From: Corynebacterium haematomassiliense
Lineage (GTDB): Bacteria; Actinomycetota; Actinomycetes; Mycobacteriales; Mycobacteriaceae
Assembly (NCBI RefSeq): GCF_013978595.1
Contig: NZ_JACDTZ010000002.1
Span: forward strand, 62,001 to 126,000
DNA: 64,000 nucleotides
Direction of reading: 5' to 3'
The translations under genes and the position numbers were made by a program. How positions within the stretch are numbered: position 1 is the stretch's first letter; the number at the start of each line of letters is the position of its first letter. The notes under the pieces are model-generated. The model was given only the letters and a program-made list of their open reading frames with translations, searched no databases and was not told where the DNA came from. Positions 24,046 to 33,770 of this stretch are shown piece after piece.

Positions 24046-25035
24046 ATGAGGAAGATCATCGCACCGGCCGTCGCTGCGGCGACCGCCCTAACACTCACCG
24101 TCCCTGTCACTGCTACCGCCGCCACCTTGACCCCGTTTACCAAGGACGGCACCAACTACTGCCGCGTCACGCTCAACGACGTCGAGCGCGGCCCCGCCAA
24201 CCAAGCCGAACGCGCCGCGAAAACGCTCACGCACGGCATGTACGCCACCTCGGTCGTCGAGGCATTCGAGGCAACATTCCCGGAGCTGAAGAAGCTTGGC
24301 GACGATTACGTGGCCGAGCCGGACGTCGTCAAGCATTTGCGCCTGCTGCGGGACGACAAAACACCCGAGGACGACATCCGTGCCGACGCCCGCGCCGCCG
24401 CGAAGGAAAAGCTGGCGCCGCTGGGTCTGCACGGCACCGACGCCGACTTCTACCTGGATATGAAGGAAGGCTCCCAGATCCCGCTCGGTCCGGCCGGCCG
24501 CGCGCTGAAGGGCAACGCCGACTGGTTCGTGGGCATCGACGGCGGGGTGCCGAAGGTGCAGCCGCTCGGCGACGACTACGCGTTCGGCCGCACCGGCCAG
24601 AACACCGCGCAGTGGCTGCGCCACGTGGAAGGCTGGCAGCGCGACGCGTTCGCCGCGAACATGAAAAAGACCTACTTCGGCCAGGTGCAGGACACGTTGG
24701 AAAGCTCGTACTACTACGCGCTCGAGGAGGCCAAGACCTGCCACGACGGCACCAGCCACGTCATCTTCCCCATGCAGGATCTGAAGCTGCCGAAGGCGCC
24801 GGAACTGGCCAACGCCGACTTGGGCGATACCGCGCCTGAGCCGGTTCCAGCCCCGAAGGACCCGGAGGAGAAGCCGGACACCAACGCCCCGGAGACCTTC
24901 GACGCCAAGTTGGCCAAGATCTTGGGCATCGTCGCCGCGGTGTTGACGGCACTGGGCGCGCTGTTCGGCCTGCTGCAGAACATGGGCGTCAAGGGCCTGC
25001 CCGCCATTCCGCAGATTCCGGGGTTGACCAAGTAA
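24046..25035 (+). CDS. Secreted, C-terminally membrane-anchored protein of unknown function
   Basis: 329 aa. A Sec signal peptide (residues 1-26, cleavage around ATAATL) is followed by a soluble extracellular domain with two cysteines (YCRV and KTCHD), which may form a disulfide. A Pro/Glu/Asp-rich spacer comes next (about 265-290), then a hydrophobic segment (KILGIVAAVLTALGALFGLL) near the C-terminus. I do not recognise the domain. Layout resembles wall-spanning exported proteins of Corynebacterium. Preceded by the TATCGAC motif cluster. Confidence 0.8.
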   Translation: MRKIIAPAVAAATALTLTVPVTATAATLTPFTKDGTNYCRVTLNDVERGPANQAERAAKTLTHGMYATSVVEAFEATFPELKKLGDDYVAEPDVVKHLRLLRDDKTPEDDIRADARAAAKEKLAPLGLHGTDADFYLDMKEGSQIPLGPAGRALKGNADWFVGIDGGVPKVQPLGDDYAFGRTGQNTAQWLRHVEGWQRDAFAANMKKTYFGQVQDTLESSYYYALEEAKTCHDGTSHVIFPMQDLKLPKAPELANADLGDTAPEPVPAPKDPEEKPDTNAPETFDAKLAKILGIVAAVLTALGALFGLLQNMGVKGLPAIPQIPGLTK

Positions 25036-25058
25036 CTAGCCGGCGCAGCCTCGCAGCG

Positions 25059-26009
25059 CTAGTAGTAGAACGGGAACTCGTCCCAGCGCGGCGGGCGCTT
25101 TTCCAAAAACGAGTCGCGGCCCTCGACGGCCTCGTCGGTCATGTACGCCAGGCGGGTGGCCTCGCCGGCGAAGACTTGCTGGCCCATCAGGCCGTCGTCG
25201 ACAAGGTTGAACGCGAATTTCAGCATGCGCTGCGCGGTGGGGGACTTGCCGTTGATTTCGCGGGCGACCTGGATCGCCTCGTCCTCAAGCGAGGCGTGCG
25301 GCGCGACGATGTTCACCGCGCCCATGCGCTGCATCTCCTCCGCGGTGTAGGTGCGGCCGAGGAAGAAGATCTCGCGCGCGAACTTCTGGCCCACCATCTT
25401 GGCCAAATACGCCGAGCCGTAGCCGGCGTCGAAGGACCCCACGTCCGCGTCGGTCTGCTTGAAGCGGGCTTCCTCGCGCGAGGCGATGGTCATGTCGCAC
25501 ACCACGTGCAGCGAGTGCCCGCCGCCGGCCGCCCAGCCGTTCACCACGGCGATGACCACCTTCGGCATCGTGCGGATCAAACGCTGGACCTCCAGGATGT
25601 GCAGGCGCCCGCCCTCGGCCTTCACGCGCGCTTCATCGACGGTCTCCGCAGTCTCGCCGCCTGCGTACTGGTAGCCGGAGCGGCCCCGGATGCGCTGGTC
25701 GCCGCCGGAGCAAAACGCCCAGCCGCCGTCCTTTTCCGATGGCCCGTTGCCGGTCAGCAGCACCACGCCTACCGACGGATCGCGCCGGGCGTGATCCAAC
25801 GCCTGGTAGAGCTCGTCAACGGTGTGGGGGCGAAACGCGTTGCGCACCTCGGGCCGGTCGAACGCGATGCGCACGGTGCCGTCGGCACGCGTGTCGCCCA
25901 CGTGGCGGTGGTAGGTGATGTCCGTGAAATCAAAGCCCTCGACCTCGCGCCACTGGCTGGGGTCGAAGGGCTGGGCGGTGGAGTACTGCATGGGGGTAAT
26001 CGTACCCAT
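25059..26009 (-). CDS. menB: 1,4-Dihydroxy-2-naphthoyl-CoA synthase
   Basis: Crotonase-fold enzyme closing the second ring of the naphthoquinone in menaquinone synthesis. 316 aa. Family signatures: the oxyanion-hole segment FCSGGDQRIRGRSGYQY, VNGWAAGGGHSLHVVCDMTIASREEARF, and DVGSFDAGYGSAYLAKMVGQK with its Asp and Gly. The C-terminal segment RPPRWDEFPFYY is the usual MenB end. ATG 26009 follows AAAAGGGG; ATG 25991 (MQYSTAQ) is an alternative. Divergent from feoA. Confidence 0.97.
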   Translation of the reverse strand: MGTITPMQYSTAQPFDPSQWREVEGFDFTDITYHRHVGDTRADGTVRIAFDRPEVRNAFRPHTVDELYQALDHARRDPSVGVVLLTGNGPSEKDGGWAFCSGGDQRIRGRSGYQYAGGETAETVDEARVKAEGGRLHILEVQRLIRTMPKVVIAVVNGWAAGGGHSLHVVCDMTIASREEARFKQTDADVGSFDAGYGSAYLAKMVGQKFAREIFFLGRTYTAEEMQRMGAVNIVAPHASLEDEAIQVAREINGKSPTAQRMLKFAFNLVDDGLMGQQVFAGEATRLAYMTDEAVEGRDSFLEKRPPRWDEFPFYY

Positions 26010-26022
26010 ACACCCCTTTTAG

Positions 26023-26041
26023 TTAGGGCAGCCTTGCTTTA
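26023..26041. promoter_or_regulatory. Candidate DtxR iron box upstream of feoA
   Basis: TTAGGGCAGCCTTGCTTTA in the menB-feoA intergenic region matches the DtxR consensus TTAGGTTAGCCTAACCTAA at about 13 of 19 positions (consensus from memory). Its place before an iron uptake operon supports the assignment. Confidence 0.5.
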
Positions 26042-26052
26042 GTATCAGTGTC

Positions 26053-26289
26053 ATGCAAGAACATGTGCTTATCGACGTTCCAGTCGGCCACAACGCCACC
26101 ATCACGCACGTCAGCTGCCCGACGGCGCGTCGGCTGCGCGAGCTGGGCCTCCGCGCCGGTGCGGAGGTGACCGTCATGCAGAAAACCGCTGGCGGCGGCC
26201 GCGTGATCAAGGTCCGAGGCTCCCACTACGCACTGGGTAAGGACACTCTTCGCCGCATCACCATCGCTCCGACCGAGCAGGCCGCGTAA
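26053..26289 (+). CDS. feoA: Ferrous iron transport protein A
   Basis: 78-aa SH3-like cytosolic protein that works with the FeoB permease. It shows the typical CPTARRLRELGLRAGAEVTVMQ pattern and ends in LRRITIAPTE. The stop codon overlaps the feoB start (TAATG). Likely iron-repressed through the DtxR-like box 12 bases upstream of the ATG. Confidence 0.92.
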   Translation: MQEHVLIDVPVGHNATITHVSCPTARRLRELGLRAGAEVTVMQKTAGGGRVIKVRGSHYALGKDTLRRITIAPTEQAA

Positions 26290-28217
26290 TGGCCGACTGT
26301 CACGGCGCGCCGGTTTCAGAGTTCGCGCCGGTGGGCACGCCCACCATCGCGCTGGTCGGCGCGCCGAACGCGGGCAAGTCCACGCTGTTCAACGCGTTGA
26401 CGGGCGCGAGCGCGACCATGGGCAACTACCCGGGCACCCCCGTCGAGGTTGCCCGCGGCGTGTGGCGCCCCGCCGGCGCCACCTACAACATCGTCGACTT
26501 CCCAGGCGCGTACTCGCTGGACCCAGTCAGCCCCGACGAGGCACTCACGCGCGAGCTGCTTATCGACGACACACGTGACCGCCCCGACCTCATCCTGGCG
26601 ACGGTGGACACCTCGAACCTGGCGCGCGGCCTGTACTTGGTGGCGCAACTGGCGGAGCACCCGTACCGGCTCGTGGTGGTGCTGACCAAGAGCGACGTGG
26701 CGGCCAAGCAGGGACTGGAGGTGGACCCAGTGGCGCTCGAGCGGGAACTGGGCGTGCCGGTTGTAGTGCTGGATCCGCGGCGGAGGGACGTTGGTGGGGT
26801 GGCGGAGCTCGTCGCTAAGCAACTGCACGTACCTGCCGCAGCGGCGCGTGGGACCGCGGCCGGCGACGAGTTCGCGCAGGCCGATGAGCGTTTCGAGTGG
26901 ATCGACAACGCGGTGGCCGCCGCGACCGTGCGCAACGAGCACCGCGACACCGTGACCGAGGCCGTGGACCGTGTCGTGCTGCACCCTGTGGCCGGCCCTC
27001 TGATCTTTTTGGCCGCCATGTTCGCGGTCTTCCAGATCACCACCACCGTCGCGGCACCTCTGCAAGATGGCCTGGATGCCTTCTTCGCCGGGCCGCTGTC
27101 GGACTGGGCCACCGCCGGTTTGGCGCGCATCGGTCTGGGTTACCCCGTCGTGCAGGGGCTGATTGTCAACGGACTGATCGGCGGCGTGGGCATGGTGCTC
27201 ACGTTCGTGCCGCTGATGGCGCTGATGTTTCTGTGCCTAGCAGTGCTGGAGGACTCCGGGTACATGGCCCGTGCCGCCGTGGTCGCGGATCGGCTGATGC
27301 GCGCGATCGGGCTGCCCGGCAAGGCGTTCATCCCGCTGATCGTGGGATTCGGGTGCAACGTGCCGGCGATCGCCGCCACGCGCGTGCTGGCCACCCCGGA
27401 GCAGCGGCGGCTGACGGCACTGCTGGTGCCGTTCACCTCATGCTCCGCGCGCTTGACGGTGTACGTAATGCTGGCGCAGACGTTCTTCCCGGACCACGCT
27501 GGCACGGTGGTGTTTGCCATGTACGTGGTCTCCATTGCGCTGGTGGTGCTGGCCGGGCTTCTGCTGCGCGGCACTCTGTGGCGGACGATGGGCTCGGACC
27601 CGTTGGTGATCGACCTGCCCACCTACCAGCTACCCACCGCGCGGCTGAGCCTGTCCGTGATGTGGTCGCGCCTGAAGGGCTTTCTCAACACCGCAGGCGG
27701 CATCATCGTCGCCACCGTGGTGGTCATCTGGGCGCTCCAATCCACACCCGCGGTGGGCGGGTACAGCTGGGGCGACGAGGACCTGGCGCCGGCGGACTCC
27801 GCCTACGGTGTGGCTTCCGGCGCGGTTGCCCCAGTGTTTGAACCGGCGGGTTTCGGCTCCTGGTCGCTCACCGGCCCGCTGGTCACCGGCTTTCTGGCCA
27901 AAGAGGCGGTGATTTCCACCTGGGCGCAGACCTACGCGCTGGAGGACCCGTCGGGCCTCGAGCCTAAGGAGCAGGGCACCTCCGACCTGGCCGCCGCAGT
28001 GCGCGCGGACTTCGACGAAGCTTCCGGCGGGCACAGGATCGCCGCGGTGTGGGCCTACATGATCTTCCTCATGGCGTACACCCCGTGCGTGGCTACGCTC
28101 GCCGCGCAGCGCCGCGAGATCGGCTGGAAGTGGACCCTGCTCGGGCTTGTGGGCCAACTCGCGCTCGCGTGGGCGCTGGCCGTGGGCACCTTCCAGCTGC
28201 TGAAGGTGTTCTTCTGA
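26289..28217 (+). CDS. feoB: Ferrous iron permease
   Basis: 642-aa Fe(II) importer: an N-terminal GTPase domain (G1 GAPNAGKSTLF near residue 24, G3 DFPGAYSLDP, G4 TKSD), a helical spacer, then a polytopic membrane domain with the two Gate regions. These include GFGCNVPAIAATR and the CSARLTVYVMLAQTFFP segment with conserved cysteine. Ends in TPCVATLAAQRREIGWKW. The length is short compared with E. coli FeoB (773 aa) but ordinary for actinobacteria. Coupled at both ends to feoA and feoC. Confidence 0.96.
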   Translation: MADCHGAPVSEFAPVGTPTIALVGAPNAGKSTLFNALTGASATMGNYPGTPVEVARGVWRPAGATYNIVDFPGAYSLDPVSPDEALTRELLIDDTRDRPDLILATVDTSNLARGLYLVAQLAEHPYRLVVVLTKSDVAAKQGLEVDPVALERELGVPVVVLDPRRRDVGGVAELVAKQLHVPAAAARGTAAGDEFAQADERFEWIDNAVAAATVRNEHRDTVTEAVDRVVLHPVAGPLIFLAAMFAVFQITTTVAAPLQDGLDAFFAGPLSDWATAGLARIGLGYPVVQGLIVNGLIGGVGMVLTFVPLMALMFLCLAVLEDSGYMARAAVVADRLMRAIGLPGKAFIPLIVGFGCNVPAIAATRVLATPEQRRLTALLVPFTSCSARLTVYVMLAQTFFPDHAGTVVFAMYVVSIALVVLAGLLLRGTLWRTMGSDPLVIDLPTYQLPTARLSLSVMWSRLKGFLNTAGGIIVATVVVIWALQSTPAVGGYSWGDEDLAPADSAYGVASGAVAPVFEPAGFGSWSLTGPLVTGFLAKEAVISTWAQTYALEDPSGLEPKEQGTSDLAAAVRADFDEASGGHRIAAVWAYMIFLMAYTPCVATLAAQRREIGWKWTLLGLVGQLALAWALAVGTFQLLKVFF

Positions 28218-28486
28218 TGCGCCCCATGCAGGCCGTTGTGGCGGCTATCAAAGACGGTGCACGCTCCCGCACCGACATCCGCCGCGTGACGGGGCTGACG
28301 GATTCCACCGTGGATGCCGTGGTCCACCACCTTGAGCGCACCGGCCACCTCACGCTGGAAGAGCTCGGCTCGTCTTGCGCGGGCGGGAACTGCAGTTCGT
28401 GCATCGCCGCCGCGGCCAACGGCATGACGTGCGCGGACAGACCGAAGGGGCCGGTCGCTCTCGTGCTGACCAAGCGGCCGCAGTAG
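28217..28486 (+). CDS. feoC: FeoC-like winged-helix protein with cysteine cluster
   Basis: 89 aa, ATG 28217 overlapping the feoB TGA. The N-terminal winged helix (RSRTDIRRVTGLTDSTVDAVVHHLERTGHL) is followed by a Cys motif, C-x4-C-x2-C-x9-C (CAGGNCSSC...C), as in FeoC proteins that bind an Fe-S cluster. Presumed function: cytosolic partner or regulator of FeoB. Confidence 0.8.
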   Translation: MRPMQAVVAAIKDGARSRTDIRRVTGLTDSTVDAVVHHLERTGHLTLEELGSSCAGGNCSSCIAAAANGMTCADRPKGPVALVLTKRPQ

Positions 28487-28530
28487 CCTCTATGCAACTA
28501 CCTCGGCCGGTAAAGAGGTATAAAGCACCC

Positions 28531-29493
28531 ATGCTGCCTTCCGCCGACGAGATCCTCGAGCGCGCCCACGTTGTCGCGCTGCCCATGGCCGTGAAATTCC
28601 GCGGCGTGACCACCCGCGAGGCCCTGCTCATCGACGGCCCCGCCGGCTGGGGCGAATTCTCCCCCTTCGTCGAGTACGGCCCGCAGGAGTCCGCCGCGTG
28701 GCTGGCCGCCGGCATCGAGGCGGCGTTTACCGGCCTGCCTGAAGCGCACGGCGAAGTCGAGGTCAACGGCACCATCCCGGCGGTCGCCGACGTCGAGCCG
28801 GTGCTCGCGCGCTACCCCGGCGTCACCACCTTCAAAATCAAGGTGGCCGAGAAGGGGCAATCGCTTGACGACGACTTCCGGCGTGTCGCCGCCGTCCGCA
28901 AGCTTCGCCCCGACGCGACACTTCGCGTGGACGCCAACCGCGGCTGGAGCGTCGATGAGGCCGTCGAGGCCGCCGAGAAACTGGGGGAGCTGGAGTACAT
29001 CGAGCAGCCCTGCGCCACTGTGGAGGAACTCGCGGAGGTTCGGCGACGCACCCAGACCCCGATCGCTGCGGACGAGTCCATCCGCCGCGCCGCGGACCCG
29101 TACCGCGTGGCCGAGCTCGGGGCGGCGGATGTGGCGGTGTGCAAGGTGGCGCCGTTAGGTGGCGTCGATAAGCTTCTGCGAATTGCCCGCGACTTGGACC
29201 TCGATGTGACCGTGGCCAGCGCGTTGGATACCGCCGTCGGGATGGACGCGGGGCTGGTGGTCGCGAAACTTGCCGGCTCGCGCGCGGCTGGGCTGGCCAC
29301 GCAGCGGCTGTTTGTTGAAGACGTCGCGGAGCCCCGGGAGATCACAAACGGACGCATGGCTGTCACCCGCACCACCCCCGATCCGGACAGACTGCACGCG
29401 CTGCGGGCGCCAGCGACGCGCCGCGACTGGTGGTTCGACCGCGTCCGCGCCTGCGTAGAGGTGCTAAATCAGTGCCCCCGAATCCGGGTGTAA
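28531..29493 (+). CDS. menC: o-Succinylbenzoate synthase
   Basis: 320-aa enolase-superfamily enzyme that dehydrates SHCHC to o-succinylbenzoate. Active-site residues: the KxK motif FKIKVA near residue 110, metal ligands in RVDANRGW, IEQPC and ADESI, and the second Lys in CKVAPLGG. ATG 28531 is preceded by only a weak purine stretch (AAAGAGG). It follows feoC by 44 bases and may be read with the feo operon. Confidence 0.94.
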   Translation: MLPSADEILERAHVVALPMAVKFRGVTTREALLIDGPAGWGEFSPFVEYGPQESAAWLAAGIEAAFTGLPEAHGEVEVNGTIPAVADVEPVLARYPGVTTFKIKVAEKGQSLDDDFRRVAAVRKLRPDATLRVDANRGWSVDEAVEAAEKLGELEYIEQPCATVEELAEVRRRTQTPIAADESIRRAADPYRVAELGAADVAVCKVAPLGGVDKLLRIARDLDLDVTVASALDTAVGMDAGLVVAKLAGSRAAGLATQRLFVEDVAEPREITNGRMAVTRTTPDPDRLHALRAPATRRDWWFDRVRACVEVLNQCPRIRV

Positions 29494-29542
29494 TTCCGGA
29501 AACGGGTGTGGGAATCAGGGGGTGTCCGCTAACCTTTCGCCC

Positions 29543-31123
29543 ATGTCGACTCCCGTGATCCACGATTCCGCCGCCCTTTCCGACGGCGACCTCGCCAAAG
29601 CACCCGAACCCGGCGAGTGGCGCCGCCAACTCATCGGCCTGATCACCGGCGTGATCCTCGCCGCGCTCGTCTACTTCTTTTTCCCCTCCGGCGCGGCGGA
29701 CACCGTCGCTCAGTCCTCCGGCGCGAAGGAAGGCGTGGAGTACTCCGCCGACACCATGCGCATCGTCGCCGCCACCACCGTCCTCATGGGCGCGTGGTGG
29801 ATGACCGAGGCGATCCCGCTGGCCGCCACCGCACTGCTTCCCATCGCCGTGTTCCCGCTGGCGGGCGTGGCGCCGTTTAAAGACGTCTCTTCGCCCTACG
29901 CGTCCGCGACAATCTTCCTCTTCATGGGCGGCTTCCTCATGGCGCTGGGCCTGCAGCGCTGGAACCTGCACCGCCGCCTGGCGCTGATGGTGGTCAAGGT
30001 GGTGGGCACCAGCCCGAAGCGCATCATTTTGGGCTTCATGCTCGCCACCGGATTCATGTCCATGTGGGTGTCCAACACCGCAACCGCCGTGGTGATGCTG
30101 CCCATCGGCACCTCCGTGCTCATGCTCACCGCGGACACCGTCGGCGGGATGAAAAACCAGAAGAAGTTCGCCACCGCGCTCATGCTGGCGATCGCGTACT
30201 CGGCGTCCATCGGCTCGCTGGCAACGCTCATCGGCACCCCGCCGAACGCGCTGCTGAAGGGCTACATGGAAGAAGCCCACGGCATCGTCATCGGCTTCGG
30301 CGAGTGGATGCTGGTGGGCCTGCCGGTGGCCGTGGTGTTCACCTTCATCGCGTGGTGGGTGCTCATCACCGTGTTCAAGCCTGAAGTGGACACCATCCCG
30401 GGCGGGCGCGAGCTCATCGACGCCGAGCTGAAAAAGCTCGGCCCCTGGACCTTCCCCCAGGTCGCCGTCGGTGTGATCTTCCTGGTGGCCGCACTGGCGT
30501 GGATCTTCATCCCGCTGGGCCGCAACCAGTTCGGCTGGGACTTCCCGTACGACGACGCGATTGTGGGCATCATCGCCGGCCTGCTCATGTTCATCGTGCC
30601 CGGCACCGCCAACGGCAAGCGCCTTCTGGACTGGGAGACGGCCAACGAGATGCCGTGGGACGTGCTGCTGCTGTTCGGCGGCGGGCTTTCCCTGTCCGCC
30701 ATGTTCACCGCTACCGGCCTGTCCCTGTGGATCGGCGAGAAGGCCAAGGGGCTGGCGTCGCTGCCGATGATCCTGCTTATCTTCGCAGTCGCCGCGCTCG
30801 TGCTGATCTTGACGGAGCTGACCTCCAACACCGCCACGGCCGCGACGTTCCTGCCCATCATGGGCGGCGTTGCAGTGGGCATCGGGCTTACCGACGCCAC
30901 GGAGATGAACGTCATGCTCCTTGCCATCCCGGTAGCACTCGCCGCCACCTGTGCGTTCATGCTGCCGGTGGCGACCCCGCCGAACGCGATCGCGTACTCC
31001 TCCGGCTACGTCACCATGGGCGAGATGATCAAGGGCGGCGTCTGGCTCAACGTGATCGCCATGGTGCTGATCACGCTGGCGACCTACTTCATCGCGGTGC
31101 CTGTGTTCGGGCTCGTGCTCTAA
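29543..31123 (+). CDS. DASS-family (SLC13-type) sodium/dicarboxylate or anion symporter
   Basis: 526-aa membrane transporter with 11-13 hydrophobic segments. It contains the two SNT motifs of the DASS family, SNTATAVVMLPI and TSNTATAATFLPI, which bind sodium and substrate carboxylates. It also has MTEAIPLAATALLPI and the C-terminal PVATPPNAIAYSSG. Start at ATG 29543; a GTG at 29522 is in frame but has no ribosome binding site. The substrate (succinate, malate, citrate or sulfate) is not determined. A stem-loop follows at 31146-31177. Confidence 0.93.
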   Translation: MSTPVIHDSAALSDGDLAKAPEPGEWRRQLIGLITGVILAALVYFFFPSGAADTVAQSSGAKEGVEYSADTMRIVAATTVLMGAWWMTEAIPLAATALLPIAVFPLAGVAPFKDVSSPYASATIFLFMGGFLMALGLQRWNLHRRLALMVVKVVGTSPKRIILGFMLATGFMSMWVSNTATAVVMLPIGTSVLMLTADTVGGMKNQKKFATALMLAIAYSASIGSLATLIGTPPNALLKGYMEEAHGIVIGFGEWMLVGLPVAVVFTFIAWWVLITVFKPEVDTIPGGRELIDAELKKLGPWTFPQVAVGVIFLVAALAWIFIPLGRNQFGWDFPYDDAIVGIIAGLLMFIVPGTANGKRLLDWETANEMPWDVLLLFGGGLSLSAMFTATGLSLWIGEKAKGLASLPMILLIFAVAALVLILTELTSNTATAATFLPIMGGVAVGIGLTDATEMNVMLLAIPVALAATCAFMLPVATPPNAIAYSSGYVTMGEMIKGGVWLNVIAMVLITLATYFIAVPVFGLVL

Positions 31124-31145
31124 AGCCTCTAAAGCCCGACACCTT

Positions 31146-31177
31146 CGCGCCCCGTCAATTGCATTTGGCGGGGCGCG
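31146..31177 (+). terminator. Stem-loop after the DASS transporter gene
   Basis: CGCGCCCCG / CGGGGCGCG, 9-bp perfect stem with a 14-base loop. The T-tract is weak, so termination is likely but not certain. Confidence 0.6.
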
Positions 31178-31191
31178 CTAGTGTATTTCGC

Positions 31192-31740
31192 ATGGATAAC
31201 GAGACGAGACAGTACGGCCCCCAGGGTGGCGAGCCGCGCCGCGAGCGGCCCCGGCAGTACTTCCCGGACCAGTCCCAAAACCAGTACCAGCAGCAGGCGC
31301 AGCCGCGCTACGAGGAGCACTACGCCCAGCCCGCCTACCAGCCGCAGTACGAGTACGAACAGCCGTACTACGACAACGGCTACGAGCCGGAGCCGGAGAA
31401 GGACACGTCGGCAGGCGCGATTGCGCTCGGCGTGTTCGCGGCGCTGAGCTTCATCGCCGCGGTGGTGCTGGCCGTGCTGTGGCGCGGCGCGGCGGCGGAG
31501 GCGGACAAGCCGCCGGTGACGGAGACCAGCACGGTTACCCAGACCACCACGGAAACGAAGACGGAGACCACCACCAAGTTCCCGTCCATTTTCCGGGACC
31601 GGGACAACCCCACCGCCACGCTGGAGCCGATGGAGCCTGCGCCGGATCCGAACGAGATCGAGCGCGAGATCCGCGACGGCGCCCGCGACATTCTGGACCA
31701 GCTGCGCGGCGGCGCGGACGAGTACCTACAGGAGCAGTAG
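31192..31740 (+). CDS. Hypothetical single-pass membrane protein with Gln/Tyr/Pro-rich N-terminus
   Basis: 182 aa. The cytosolic N-terminus (1-65) is low complexity, with repeated Gln, Tyr, Pro and Glu. One membrane helix (about 72-96, GAIALGVFAALSFIAAVVLA) and a Thr/Glu-rich external stretch (TSTVTQTTTETKTETTT) precede a C-terminal helix. No known domain. ATG 31192. Its TAG is directly followed by the menD ATG, so the two are cotranscribed. Confidence 0.75.
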   Translation: MDNETRQYGPQGGEPRRERPRQYFPDQSQNQYQQQAQPRYEEHYAQPAYQPQYEYEQPYYDNGYEPEPEKDTSAGAIALGVFAALSFIAAVVLAVLWRGAAAEADKPPVTETSTVTQTTTETKTETTTKFPSIFRDRDNPTATLEPMEPAPDPNEIEREIRDGARDILDQLRGGADEYLQEQ

Positions 31741-33357
31741 ATGGCAGCTATGGAGATTGCGGCGGCGGTGGCGGAGCTCGTCGCGAAGCATTGCACCGAT
31801 GTGGTCATGAGCCCGGGCTCGCGCAACTCGCCGCTGGCCTACGCGCTTTTGGCGCGCCGCGACGTGACGGTGCACATGCGTATCGACGAGCGCTCCGCCG
31901 CCTTCACCGCCCTCGGCCTCGCACGGGTGCAGCGCCGGCACGTCGGCGTGGTGATGACCTCCGGCACCGCCGTGGCCAACGCGTACCCGGCGGTGATTGA
32001 GGCGCACATGTCGCACACCCCGCTCGCGGTGATCAGCGCGGACCGCCCGGAGCGCCTCGTCGGCACAGGCGCGTCGCAGACCATCTGGCAGCAGGGCATC
32101 TTCGGCCGTTACGCCGAAACGCAGCAGGTGCAATCGCTTGACGACGTCCACGCGGCCTCCTTTGCCACCCCCCAGGTCCACATCAACGTGGCCCTCGACG
32201 CCCCGCTCGTGCCGGAAGCGCTGCCGGAGCCGGTGGGGCAGCCGCGCCGGGTTGGGCCGGGTGCGCTCGAGGGGTCGCGCGACTGGGTCGATCACGGCGC
32301 TGTGGACGTGGACCTGACCCGCAACTCCCTGGTCATCGCCGGCGACGAGGCCTGGGAGGTGCCGGGACTCGAGCACGTGCCCACCATCGCCGAGCCCACC
32401 GCGCCCACACCCTTCCACCAGGTGCACCCGCTGGCCGCGCGCTTTTTCGCCCAGTCCGAGGTGGCCATCTCCCACGACGGTGGCGACTTCGCCGCCGACA
32501 CCAAACCGGAGCAGGTCATCGTGGTCGGCCACCCGACGCTGCACCGCGACGTGATGGCCCTTTTGGCCGACCCGGACATCGAGGTCATCGGCATCTCGCG
32601 CACCGAGACGTTCACCGGCCAGCCCGACAAGCGCGGCTCGCGCGTCAACGCCACCGGCCAGCCCACGGACACGTGGCTGAAAATCTGCGAGGCCGCCGGC
32701 GACGTCGGCGCCGACACCGTGCGCCAGGCGCTCACCGAAGACGAGTTCGGGTTCACCGGCCTGCACGTCGCCGCCGCGGTGTGCGACACCCTCGGCGTGG
32801 GCGACACGCTGGTGCTCGGCTCGTCCAACCCGGTGCGCGACGCGTCGTTCGTGGGCATGCCCTTCGACGGGGTATCCACGTATGCCGCGCGCGGTGCCGC
32901 GGGCATCGACGGCACCGTCTCCCAGGCCGTCGGCGTGGCGTTGGCCACCCAGGCGCTGCGCCCGGACGAGATCCGCGCCCCGCGCGCGCTCGCCCTGATG
33001 GGGGATTTGACCTTCCTCCACGACGCCAACGGCCTGCTCATCGGGCCCGACGAGCCACGCCCGGGCAACCTCACCATCGTGGTGGCCAACGACGACGGCG
33101 GCGGCATCTTCGAGTCCCTCGAGCCGGGCGCGGACAACCTCCGCGGCGCGTTTGAGCGGGTGTTTGGCACGCCCCACGGCACGGACGTGGAGAAGCTGGC
33201 GGAAGCGTACGGGGCCGACTACCGCCGCGCCGACACCCTCGCCGAGCTCAACGAGGTGCTGCTGGAGCTCGAGGCCCAGCCAAACCCGATCAGCGTCGTG
33301 GAGACCGCCACCACCCGCAGCACCCGTCGAGCGCTGGCGGCGCGCCTGAACCGATGA
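31741..33357 (+). CDS. menD: SEPHCHC synthase (MenD)
   Basis: 538-aa thiamine-diphosphate enzyme joining 2-oxoglutarate and isochorismate, the first committed step of menaquinone synthesis. N-terminal motif [16 protein letters not shown] and the conserved Glu in [15 protein letters not shown] are typical. The ThDP-binding C-terminal part has [14 protein letters not shown]...[14 protein letters not shown]. It starts immediately after the TAG of the preceding gene; the stop overlaps the next gene (ATGA). Confidence 0.96.
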   Translation: MAAMEIAAAVAELVAKHCTDVVMSPGSRNSPLAYALLARRDVTVHMRIDERSAAFTALGLARVQRRHVGVVMTSGTAVANAYPAVIEAHMSHTPLAVISADRPERLVGTGASQTIWQQGIFGRYAETQQVQSLDDVHAASFATPQVHINVALDAPLVPEALPEPVGQPRRVGPGALEGSRDWVDHGAVDVDLTRNSLVIAGDEAWEVPGLEHVPTIAEPTAPTPFHQVHPLAARFFAQSEVAISHDGGDFAADTKPEQVIVVGHPTLHRDVMALLADPDIEVIGISRTETFTGQPDKRGSRVNATGQPTDTWLKICEAAGDVGADTVRQALTEDEFGFTGLHVAAAVCDTLGVGDTLVLGSSNPVRDASFVGMPFDGVSTYAARGAAGIDGTVSQAVGVALATQALRPDEIRAPRALALMGDLTFLHDANGLLIGPDEPRPGNLTIVVANDDGGGIFESLEPGADNLRGAFERVFGTPHGTDVEKLAEAYGADYRRADTLAELNEVLLELEAQPNPISVVETATTRSTRRALAARLNR

Positions 33358-33770
33358 GGTGGCGCCGCCGCGCGCACCAGGTGGTGCTCGCGCTCTACGC
33401 GTTTGCCACCCTCGGCAGCGTTGCCATGGTCGCAGGCCCCGCGCTCAACGACGCTCGCATCCAGGCCAACCCCGGCCGCGGCACCGCCATCGTCACCGAA
33501 GCCGGGCGCATGCGCACGTTTGTGGAGTACCAGACGGAAGACGGCCAGCTGGTATCCCCGCCGCGCGGGCTTCTGTACCCGACCGGCCTGGGGGAAGGGC
33601 AGCAGGTGTGGGTGACCTACGACAAAACCGACCCCGACCTGGTCAAGGTGGAAGGCCGCGGCTGGGCGCTGGCGCTTCTGCCCGCCCTGTCGACGTGGGC
33701 GGTGGCCACGCTCGTCGCGGCCGGGGCGTGGTTTGCTGTTGGGCGTTGGGGGCCGGAGGAACGTCGATAA
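33354..33770 (+). CDS. DUF3592 membrane protein
   Basis: 138 aa with two membrane helices (about residues 8-28 and 103-127) around an extracytoplasmic strand-rich segment ([25 protein letters not shown]...[15 protein letters not shown]), the usual DUF3592 pattern. It overlaps menD by 4 bases and its 3' end overlaps the opposite acetyltransferase frame by 128 bases. Confidence 0.8.
   Translation: MRWRRRAHQVVLALYAFATLGSVAMVAGPALNDARIQANPGRGTAIVTEAGRMRTFVEYQTEDGQLVSPPRGLLYPTGLGEGQQVWVTYDKTDPDLVKVEGRGWALALLPALSTWAVATLVAAGAWFAVGRWGPEERR

Noticed and set aside
31726..33177. 483-codon minus-strand frame opposite menD
   Set aside because: Shadow of menD; His/Arg/Gly-rich with no family features.
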